Source of the DNA: Planctomycetaceae bacterium
GTDB lineage: Bacteria; Planctomycetota; Planctomycetia; Planctomycetales; Planctomycetaceae
DNA: 6,298 nucleotides
Reading direction: 5' to 3'
Assembly: GCA_020426085.1 (NCBI GenBank)
Contig: JAGQQP010000258.1
Span: 1 to 6,298 of the forward strand
Shown here: piece by piece, positions 1 to 6,298 of the stretch
How positions within the stretch are numbered: the stretch's first letter is position 1
How the letters are laid out: the number at the start of each line of letters is the position of its first letter
Notes under the pieces: generated by a model
Told to the model about the DNA's origin: nothing
Database searches by the model: none
What the model saw: the letters and a program-made list of their open reading frames with translations, nothing else
Translations under genes and position numbers: made by a program

Positions 1-3000
1 ATACGACAACTGGCACACTTTGGAATAATGAATACGGCACCATCGTCACGCCTGCATATGATACTGATGGCAACGTCGCGGTATTCAGTACTGCTGAACA
101 CGAAGCGATGCAACGCGTTTGGCAACGGATTGCTGAGGATTTTGCTCCCTTTAATGTGAATGTGACAACCGTAGAGCCGCCAGTCAGCGATCTGATCAAG
201 AGTAATTCCTCAGATACCAGATGGGGAGTGCGTATCGTCATTGGTGAGAACACCTTCTACGACGACGCTGGTGGCGTAGCATATCGTGAGTCCTTCAACT
301 GGAACACGGACACACCAGCCTTCGTGTTCAACACGGAAATGTCTGAAGTCGCCCTGGCAATCACCCACGAAGTGGGACACACACTGGGGTTGACCCACGA
401 TGGTACACCAACTCAGGAATATTACCGTGGGCATGGCAGTGGTGTAACGAGTTGGGCTCCGATCATGGGGGCTGGCTATAACCGGAATCTGGTTCAATGG
501 AGTAAAGGTGAGTATACGAATGCCAATAACAACCAGGACGACTTAAGCATTATCACAACCCAGAATGGGTTTAGTTATCGTGCCGATGATCATGGAAGCA
601 ACATTGGCACTGCAACAACTATTACGGGCGGTATGGCTTCCGGAATCGTTGAGCAAAACACGGATGTGGATTATTTTCAGTTCACTACTAATGGTGGCGA
701 TGTCATTATCGATCCATTTATCGAGGATCCCAACCTCGACATTCTTGCGAGATTATATGATTCAGGCGGCACTCAGATTCAGACCAGTAATCCTGTTGGT
801 GCTCTCAATGCGTCTTTTCTAGGACTGTCGGCAGGTACGTACTACGTTTCTATCGAAGGGACAGGTGAAGGAAGCGTTTCCGGAACGGGGTACTCGGATT
901 ATGGGAGTCTGGGGCAGTACACCATTACTTTCAGTGCTCAGGTTCCGACGCTGGATGAGATCAGCGATATGACACTCACGGAAAACGCTTCCTGGCAGAC
1001 GGTGAACCTGAGCAGTATCACAGCAGGCCTTGGAGAGTCGCAGCCTTTACGAGTCACTGCGTCCAGCAGTGACACTGGCCTGGTTCGGGATCCGCTGGTC
1101 AGCTACACGTCTGCGGACGCAACGGGGACATTGGAGTTTATACCAGTCGCTCATCAGCGTGGTACAGCGACGATCACAGTGACGGTGGAAGATGGAGGTC
1201 TTGATGGAGACCTGGAGACACCGAACGACAATGTCAGTTTCAGCCGTACCTTCGATGTCACGGTCAATGCAGTCAACGGTATTCCGACCATCTTCAGCCA
1301 GGGAGAACTTCTGCCTGATCCGGCAGCAAATCCGGCAGAAGGTGATAGTACGGGGAGTGCGGTTGCCGTGGATGGGGACTGGATGGTCGTCGGAGCTGAT
1401 TTTTATAACGATCGGGCCGGGATTGTTTATGTTTATGTACGAAACGATGTGAATCAAACTCCCGAAAACCTGACGGATGATACCTGGGATTTTCATTCGA
1501 CAATCCACTCCCCGACGAAAGCACTTGAACCTGGCATCGACTTTTTTGGCAGGTCTATTGCTATCGATGGCAACACTTTGATTGTCGGTGCCCCTTACGC
1601 AGACGATGGAGACCTGATCGGTTCTGTTTATCTGTACCAGTTGGATGAGGGAGCCGGACCAGGTCATGAAGATGATGTCTGGGAACATTTAAGAACGTTC
1701 ACACAACCGGGGGATGTCAGCGGCGGTAGTGATTTTATAAACTTCGGGCCGTCAGCTACAAACTTTGGTCACAGCCTGGCAATTCAGGGGCAAACGATTG
1801 TCGTGGGGGCCAGTAATGCCGACCTGGATGAAACGACAACAAATACTGGTGCCGTCTATGTTTTAATGACAGATGATGGGTGGAACAGTTACGCTACCAG
1901 CAAAATCACAGCATCGGATGCTGCCCTCTCTTCCAACTTTGGACTTTCTGTCTCAATCAGTGAAGATGAAAGCACGATTATCGCTGGTGCCCCTTATCAT
2001 GATACGGATGGTGCCGTTTACCTGTTCAACAGAGATACCAGCGGAACAACGAGTCCGGGAGATGACAGCTGGTCTGAGTTCAAAATATTGACCGCTGTCG
2101 AAACTGAAGCCCAGTTTGGTACTGATGTCGACATCTCTGGGGGTGTTGCCGTGATCGGGGCGAATGGTGATGCTTATGTGATTCAGGAGTCAGAGAACTG
2201 GGATGTTCTCACTTCCCTGGCAGGCATTGGTGAGACAAAGCCGGTTCGATTTGGCCTGGGAGTTGCGATCAGTGGGGATGTGATTCTCGTCGGGGGACCG
2301 GACTTCAATGATCCTGCCGATCCGGGATCCATCTATCTATTCGATGGCTGGAATGGTTGGGAATCTCCTGATTTAGTGCAACTGTATGCCCTGGATCCGA
2401 ATCTGAATGAAACATTTTTCACCGAAAGTATCGCCATCAGTGGCAGAACCATTATCGCTGGCTGGCGAAATCATGCTCACGATGGAGTTCAGACGGGGGC
2501 TGCGTACGCCTATGAATATCAGCCGGTCGTCGATCTCAAGGCGGATCTCATTGACGGTAGCCTGGTCTTCAATAACCTGACTAATAAAAATGCATCTGTC
2601 AGTCTGTCCGTCAGTGATGGGGCACTGGTCGTAACTCATCCGGACAATCGCCTGATTCCGCCAGTAGAGGGAAATCAGGTCAATTTGAATCAATTTACAA
2701 TTCCGCTGTCCGCACTGATTTCAGGGGAGATCTATATTAATGGCGGCACTGGTAATGAACATGTCAGTGTTGACACTTCCCTGGCGGCTGCGGGATTAAA
2801 AGTGATCTTCACCGGCGGAGAGGGGAGTGGTTTTGACAGTCTGGAGTTGACCGGGACTGCGGGTTCTGCTGAATATCTTTTTGAAAATGAACACGATGGT
2901 AAAATCCGTCTGAATGGGGCGGGGTCAGATTTCATCAGCTACACTGGACTGGAGCCAATTACATCTACCATTGATGTACTGGATGTGAACCTGTTGTATA

Positions 3001-6000
3001 GTGATGCAGATGAAACGATCACAGTGAGTAGTACTGAGAGTGGTCAAATCATTGTTGATTCGACTGCGGGTGAAATCATTACATTCTTGAGTCCTGCACA
3101 AACATTGTTGATCGATGCGGGCGCAGGGCTTAACACGGTGAACCTGAATTCGTTTGGTTCCGGCTTTGCTGCCGATTTTTATTTCCTCGACAGCGCGGGG
3201 ACTGAGACCGTGGTTCTGGGAGATGGTCTGAATCTGGGGAGCGGTAAGATTACGATCGCTGCCGAAACGGTTCAGATCGCAGGAGAGGTAACGGGGGCAG
3301 GTGATCTGGAGATCTCAGCGACCACGATTGAATTCTCTGACACGAACAGTACTCTCAATTCCGGCGACAGCGACCTCCGACTGGAGTCTGTGAATACGAT
3401 CAATCTTGGGGAAGTGATCACGACCGGGACTGTCGAGATCACGTCCATTGATGGTGGGATATATGACTTCAATGGCAATGAAAACAATATTTCTGCTTCC
3501 CATGCAATCCTCTCTGCTGTCACGAATTCGATCTATGGATCACTGGACACCCAAGTGGTCAATCTCGAAGCGATTGCAGCCGGGTATCTGGAAATTACTA
3601 ATACTGGTGATCTGATCATTGGCGGAGCTGGTGCCCTCACAGGCGTCAAATCAATCAGTGGAAATGTCGATATCGAATGTTATGGGGGAATCGAAATCCT
3701 GGAGAATGTTACTGCCCGCGATCAAGTCGTTATCATATCACTGGACTCGGCTGTAGCCAGTCTGAGTGAAGACATCATCGTGCGGTCGGGGGCGGTGATT
3801 TATTCAGAGTCAAATTATGTGGCCATTTATGCTGACGATGATTTGACCTTGGAGAACCTATCCGAAATTCACACTCCCAACAGTGAAATCTACTTACGAG
3901 TCAATTTTTCCAGTGTTGATCTAGTGGGGGGCACTCTGGATGTGTCAGGCCAGTTATTCTCTACAGGATTTACAAATATTCGTGGCAGCACTGAGGCAGA
4001 TTCCTTCTGGATTATACCCAGCCAGAATTCGAATATCAAAATCGATGCCTATGATCCTGCATCACCTGATCTGATTAGCGATACATTGAATTACCTGCTT
4101 CCTGCGGGAGAATCTGAGACGCTGGTTTCAACCAGTACCTCCGATGGTACTCTTTCATTTACCGGTGGATTTGGAGACATCGTTTATACAGGAATTGAAA
4201 ATCTGCAGCAGGGCGATCTGTCTCAACTGTCTGGATTGTTGAGAGTTGAAGGGACAGCCGGCGATGATGTGCTCACGATCAATGCCACTGATGCGGATTC
4301 TGGAACCTGGCAGTTGAACTCTGGTCCGGAGATGGCATTCTCCAGTATCAATGAGCTGGTCTTTTATGGATTGACGGGAGACGATCGGCTGGTGATCAAC
4401 AACCCCGACGGTACTGTTTTCAATCCCACTGGCGGAATCCTGTATGATGCGGGTGGTCAGGCAGGGGACCAGCTGGAACTGAATGGAGGATCCGCCATTT
4501 CAGAAGAGCATCGACTCGATTCAGGTCAAAATGCTGTTTACTACGATGGTTTACTGGAGCCAGTGCTTCGTTATCGGGGTGTAGCTACCGTAGTATCTGA
4601 AGTCGATGTTGCTGCCACGAATCTGATGGGAGACAACTTGATAGTTTCTTCAGCTGATGGTGTGCAAACCAAAGTGACCGGCAATGTGGATGTCGTTCTA
4701 GCCGAAGTGACTGGGTTCCTGGTTCTTGAAGGGGCTACAGAATCCGCGACGATTCAATTGAATTCCCTGGGATCGGGAATGACAGGGACCCTGCTGGTCG
4801 GTGGTGGCAAGCAGGAAACGGTGATGCTGAATGACGGGTTGGACCTGGGGAGTGCAGATGTCACGATCCATGCAGGTTCAGCGCAGGTAACCGGTCAAGT
4901 CACACTCTCCGGTGAACTTCAGATTGAAGCAAACACGATATCGTTTGTAGATGGGAACAGTGGGATTGATGCCGGTTCAGGAAACATCGAACTGTTATCC
5001 AGCGAAGATCTGACCATCGCTAACCTGACAACGACGGGGGATGTAGTGCTGACTTCGTTGAAGGGGAATATTCGAAGAGTCGTCACGGGCACGTCCCTGA
5101 TCAAAGCCTTCTCTGCCGTGATGTTTGCGGAAAAAGGTGAGATTGCCAATCTGATTACCGAACTGAGTCATCTGGAAGCAGTTGCATGGGGTGGAGTCGA
5201 AATCAATAATACCGGGGATCTGATCATTGGTGGGGTCAGTAATCTGGAGGGAATCGAAACATTGGCAGGTGGGATCAGTGTTTATAACTATGGTAACCTG
5301 CAGGTCAGTGAAGATCTGATAGCTGTCGGGACACTTTATTTAAGGACATTCGATTTTGATAACCCCTCATACAATCGTAATCTAATTATAGACTCAGGTG
5401 TGTTTCTGCAGAGCGGTTCAAACGCCTACCTTATATCATGTGATGACCTGCTGATTGAACAGAATGCATTGCTGACTTCTTTCAACATCCATCTCTATGT
5501 TGATTCGGGTGGAGGTGAAGATACCATTGGCGGCAGGCTGGATCTTCTGGGAGAACTGGGCGTTTTTGGTGGAAACTATGCGCGTATTAATGGTGGATCT
5601 CAGGCGGATTCCTTTTACATCAGCCCCAGTCAGAGGAATCGGATTCAGGTTTATGCCAACGATCCAACCTCTCCCGCGGATACGTTATATTATTATACCC
5701 CGGAAGGCGTCACAGCGACGTTGTCCAGTTCCAGTTCCAACGTGGGAACTGTAACTTTTTCAGATGGCTATCAGGAGATACTGCATGTCGATGTAGAAAA
5801 CATTGAAAATGCAGGCACTCCCCCTGAATCAGATCCCGCCTGGATCTCAGTTGCTGGTACTTCCGGCAATGACGTATTAACTGTCAACGCGACGGACTCG
5901 AATTCCGGTACCTGGCAATTGAATGATGGACCTGTTAACAGTTTCTCAGATATTGAGAGTTTCACATTTTTCGGTCTGGCAGGCGATGACCGTCTGGTAA

Positions 6001-6298
6001 TCAATAATCCTGTTGATGGCGTATTTCACCCCGCAGGAGGTATCAACTATGGTGGAGGTACGGGAGGCGAGACGCTGGGCGATAGCCTGGAAATTATCGG
6101 GGGTGTGATCGAAGACAGCAAGTTTGATTTAGTTGCCGATAACCGTGGCCGGATTTTTTATGGAGATGGCGCTGCACCAGCGATCAATCACTTTAATCTG
6201 GAAGAGTTGTCTTCTGAGCTTTCGGTTACAAATCAGCGGATCTATTACAGCTTTCCGGGAACACAGCCGCTCACGATCAGTGACGCCGGGGCTGGTGT
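1..6298 (+). CDS. Giant multidomain secreted metalloprotease with FG-GAP propeller and tandem beta-strand repeat stalk (partial at both ends)
   Basis: One frame, with codons starting at base 3, is open across the entire window (2098 codons plus two bases at each edge), so only an internal part of the gene is seen. No start or ribosome binding site can be assigned, and the signal peptide expected upstream is outside the window. Domain order is metzincin-type zinc protease, PPC-like domain, Ig/cadherin-like domain, seven FG-GAP blades, then alternating C and H beta-rich modules that continue past the right edge. The protein is rich in Asp, Gly, Ser, Thr and Asn and has only two cysteine codons (residues 1226 and 1813), as expected of a large extracellular bacterial protein without disulfides. 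The architecture resembles giant 'beta strand repeat-containing' proteins of Planctomycetota. The coding call is very secure. The protease head is well supported. The roles of propeller and stalk (adhesion, spacing, substrate targeting) are inferred. No gene symbol is justified. Confidence 0.96.
3..581 (+). other. Protein domain: metzincin-type zinc metalloprotease (reprolysin-like), N-terminally cut
   Basis: Residues 122-133 read HEVGHTLGLTHD (bases 366-401), a complete HExxHxxGxxH zinc site: His122, His126 and His132 as ligands, Glu123 as catalytic base, Gly129 at the turn, and Asp133 following as in many metzincins. About 22 residues later, APIMGAGY (residues 152-159) supplies the Met-turn, with Met155. 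Upstream, AEDFAPFNVNVTT (about residues 43-55) and downstream QWSKGEY (165-171) are segments I recall from bacterial secreted reprolysin-like (M12B-like) proteases that carry a PPC domain. All catalytic residues are present, so the domain looks active. The window opens shortly before the conserved TPAYDTDGN segment, so any propeptide is out of view. Likely role: hydrolysis of extracellular protein. The exact MEROPS family is uncertain (M12B-like or M10-like). Confidence 0.88.
582..938 (+). other. Protein domain: bacterial pre-peptidase C-terminal (PPC)-like beta-sandwich
   Basis: Residues about 194-312 follow the protease domain directly. The segment opens with ADDHGSN (194-200), then a GIV turn and DVDYFQF (221-227), the most characteristic PPC strand. 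It continues with a PNLDILARLYDSGG strand pair (near residues 244-257), GTYYVSIEG (278-286), and a closing QYTITFSA strand (305-312). This order (tag, DxDxFxF, D-x-LYD-x-G, GTYYVxV, Y-x-L/I-T-x) is the standard PPC layout, and length near 120 residues fits. PPC domains usually sit C-terminal to secreted proteases and in some are removed on maturation. Here thousands of bases of coding sequence follow, so removal would detach the rest of the protein. I infer a structural or secretion-related role. Confidence 0.82.
942..1283 (+). other. Protein domain: Ig/cadherin-like beta-sandwich
   Basis: Residues about 314-427 start with PTLDEISDMTLTENA, the usual opening of planctomycete Ig/cadherin-like units (P-x-L-x-x-I-x-D-x-T-x-x-E-x-A/D). 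They contain GTATITVTVEDGG near residues 390-402 and close with FDVTVNAVNGIPT at about 417-429, the classic last strand ending in VN followed by a linker into the next domain. Such domains act as rigid spacers or adhesive units in large surface proteins, and calcium often stabilises the linkers. No ligand can be named. The family call rests on the opening and closing motifs, so the exact Pfam family is uncertain. Confidence 0.68.
1302..2522 (+). other. Protein domain: seven FG-GAP repeats, predicted seven-bladed beta-propeller
   Basis: Seven consecutive units share the pattern FGxSxAIxGxTxxVGAxxxD...GxxYxY. Approximate unit starts are residues 438 (TGSAVAVDG), 513 (FFGRSIAIDG), 587 (NFGHSLAIQG), 645 (NFGLSVSIS), 704 (QFGTDVDISG), 749 (RFGLGVAISG) and 805 (FFTESIAISG). 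Each is followed by a hydrophobic (I/V)(V/A)GA strand, and all but unit 5 by a GxVYxY/F strand. This matches FG-GAP_2 type repeats that build integrin-alpha-like propellers, and seven is the number that closes such a ring. Unit 1 lacks the FG dipeptide. Unit 5 is much shorter, with almost no loop between its strands. Unit 7 has FT in place of FG. Likely role is extracellular binding or structural scaffolding. Ligand unknown. Confidence 0.83.
2526..3104 (+). other. Protein domain: stalk module C1 (divergent half-copy of the C module)
   Basis: Residues about 842-1034 are beta-rich and precede the first full supermodule. They align weakly but in order with C2 and C3. INGGTGNEHVSVD (near 911-923) stands where C2 has GLTGDDRLVIN. 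A GGEGSGFDSLELTG segment corresponds to the GDQLELNG segment of C2. YTGLEPI (980-986) and ETITVSS (1004-1010) correspond to the later C2 strands and its LIVSS. The first GTAGDDVL half and the SGTWQLN hairpin of C2 have no clear equivalent; a different sequence (around residues 858-905) occupies the place. I read C1 as an older or degenerate copy marking the start of the stalk. Function beyond structure is unknown. Confidence 0.55.
3105..4205 (+). other. Protein domain: stalk module H1, beta-helix-like
   Basis: Residues about 1035-1401 consist of short alternating hydrophobic strands (KITIAAETVQIAGEV, DLEISATTIEF and similar) with Gly/Asn/Asp turns, in the style of filamentous-haemagglutinin-type parallel beta-helices. 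Landmarks shared with H2 are NLNSFGSG (1047-1054), VVLGDGLNLGS (1070-1080), NTGDLIIGG (1200-1208), EADSFWI (1331-1337), and the closing YTGIEN (1395-1400). The module contains one of the two cysteines in the window (Cys1226), replaced by Asn in H2. No catalytic motif is visible, and a structural stalk or adhesive role is inferred. I recognise the style but not a named family. Confidence 0.6.
4206..4718 (+). other. Protein domain: stalk module C2 with paired GDDxL motifs
   Basis: Residues about 1402-1572. The module opens with EGTAGDDVLTINATD (from 1416), then SGTWQLNSGP (1433-1442) and a second glycine-aspartate loop, GLTGDDRLVINNP (about 1456-1468). The two GxxGDDxL loops flank a hairpin and resemble single haemolysin-type (RTX) calcium-binding turns, but without the tandem nonapeptide array of true RTX proteins. 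Further strands include GDQLELNG, a YRG segment in the place of YTGLE, and NLIVSS (1545-1550). Calcium binding is inferred from the acidic loops. The pattern is common in planctomycete giant proteins from memory, but I cannot attach a precise family name. Confidence 0.62.
4719..5810 (+). other. Protein domain: stalk module H2, beta-helix-like (second copy)
   Basis: Residues about 1573-1936 repeat H1 in the same order with almost no net length change. QLNSLGSG, VMLNDGLDLGS (from 1607), NNTGDLIIGG (1735-1744), QADSFYISPSQ (from 1867) and VENIEN (1931-1936) match H1 anchors at offsets of 1608 to 1614 bases. Middle strands have drifted heavily; the strongest local identity is the NTGDLIIGG block and the ADSF block. 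Cys1813 occurs in ISCDDLL, where H1 has ADDDLTL. Fold and role are inferred as for H1. Confidence 0.6.
5811..6298 (+). other. Protein domain: stalk module C3, cut by the window edge
   Basis: Residues about 1937-2098 repeat C2. VAGTSGNDVLTVNATD (from 1950), SGTWQLNDGP, a FTFFGLAGDDRLVINNP block (second loop GDDRL from residue 1994) and HPAGGINYGGG match C2 at an offset of 1605 bases. A short Pro/Glu/Ser linker (AGTPPESDPAW, 1937-1947) separates it from H2. The last visible residues (PLTISDAGAG) align with the LIVSS and ITVSS strands of C2 and C1, so only the end of the module is missing. By the pattern of the window an H-type module would be expected next, outside the view. Confidence 0.62.

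Larger units (their letters stand above)
3105..4718 (+). repeat. Tandem protein-coding supermodule, copy 1 (H1+C2)
   Basis: This is a 1614-base in-frame unit repeated directly by the following segment. Seven anchors placed along the unit recur at offsets of 1605 to 1614 bases: NLNS at 3144/4758, V(V/M)L at 3210/4821, TGDLIIGG at 3603/5211, ADSF at 3996/5604, IEN at 4194/5802, DVL at 4266/5871 and GDDRL at 4377/5982. The protein similarity is clear at anchors and weak between them. At DNA level only short identical stretches remain, for example a 15-base match beginning at 3609 and 5217. The duplication is therefore old and not a recent recombination product. Confidence 0.78.
4719..6298 (+). 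repeat. Tandem protein-coding supermodule, copy 2 (H2+C3), truncated by the window
   Basis: This is the second copy of the unit of about 536 residues, directly abutting the first and in the same frame. Drift relative to copy 1 is mostly substitution. The H part keeps the register almost exactly, while the later C part carries a few small insertions or deletions (the NLIVSS-equivalent strand is 1632 bases away instead of about 1608). At least 1580 bases are visible, and the right end is outside the window. Confidence 0.75.

Noticed and set aside
210..497. Minus-strand open frame opposite the zinc-site region
   Set aside because: The + strand here encodes an intact HExxHxxGxxH site and Met-turn, so the antisense frame is incidental.
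565..822. Plus-strand open frame starting at ATG 565
   Set aside because: It overlaps the PPC domain in another frame. It has hydrophobic runs but no domain support, while the main frame gives a good PPC match.
1047..1688. Open frame of 213 codons on the minus strand
   Set aside because: It is fully antisense to the FG-GAP and Ig-like coding region, shows no recognisable domain, and its sequence is the reverse reading of a repetitive Asp/Gly-rich frame. It is best explained as a shadow.
4248..4412. Classical RTX nonapeptide array
   Set aside because: Only single GxxGDDxL turns are present, separated by a hairpin of about 30 residues. There is no tandem GGxGxDxUx series, so an RTX toxin call is not supported.
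5721..5745. Microsatellite-like 'tccagt' run encoding serines
   Set aside because: Only two to three imperfect units within coding sequence; too short to call a slippage repeat.
5497..5754. Plus-strand open frame in a second reading frame within H2
   Set aside because: The main frame continues through it with strand-by-strand similarity to H1; the alternative has no homology cue or convincing start.
3105..6298. Recent DNA duplication or mobile-element-driven repeat
   Set aside because: The two copies share protein anchors but only short identical DNA stretches, and no terminal inverted repeats or target duplications are visible.

Overview
The whole window lies inside one protein-coding gene. 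On the + strand, the frame whose codons begin at base 3 stays open from end to end (2098 complete codons, bases 3 to 6296). There is no start codon context at the left edge and no stop at the right edge, so both termini are missing. Residue n occupies bases 3n to 3n+2, and this numbering is used throughout. No intergenic DNA, RNA gene, promoter, terminator, mobile element or CRISPR array is visible.

The product is a very large, multidomain, presumably exported protein. In order it contains: a zinc metalloprotease domain with a metzincin signature (residues 1-193, N-terminally cut); a bacterial pre-peptidase C-terminal (PPC)-like beta-sandwich (about 194-312); an Ig/cadherin-like domain (about 314-427); seven FG-GAP type repeats that probably form one seven-bladed beta-propeller (about 434-840); and a long beta-rich stalk (about 842 to the window edge). 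The stalk alternates two module types, called C and H here: C1, H1, C2, H2, C3 (cut). H1+C2 and H2+C3 are two diverged copies of a supermodule with a period of about 536 residues (about 1.6 kb). C1 is a weaker half-copy in front.

Organism: giant secreted proteins mixing metalloprotease, PPC, FG-GAP, Ig-like and 'GDDxL' beta-strand repeats are typical of Planctomycetota. Base composition looks close to 50% G+C by eye, which would suit a Gimesia/Planctomyces-like marine planctomycete. This assignment is inference from architecture and style, not from a marker gene.

How it may work: the protease and PPC domains form an enzymatic head, the Ig-like domain and propeller could bind a ligand or surface, and the C/H array would form an extended stalk. 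Near absence of cysteine (two codons seen) and the acidic loops suggest a calcium-stabilised extracellular protein. The substrate, binding partner and anchoring mode cannot be read from this window.
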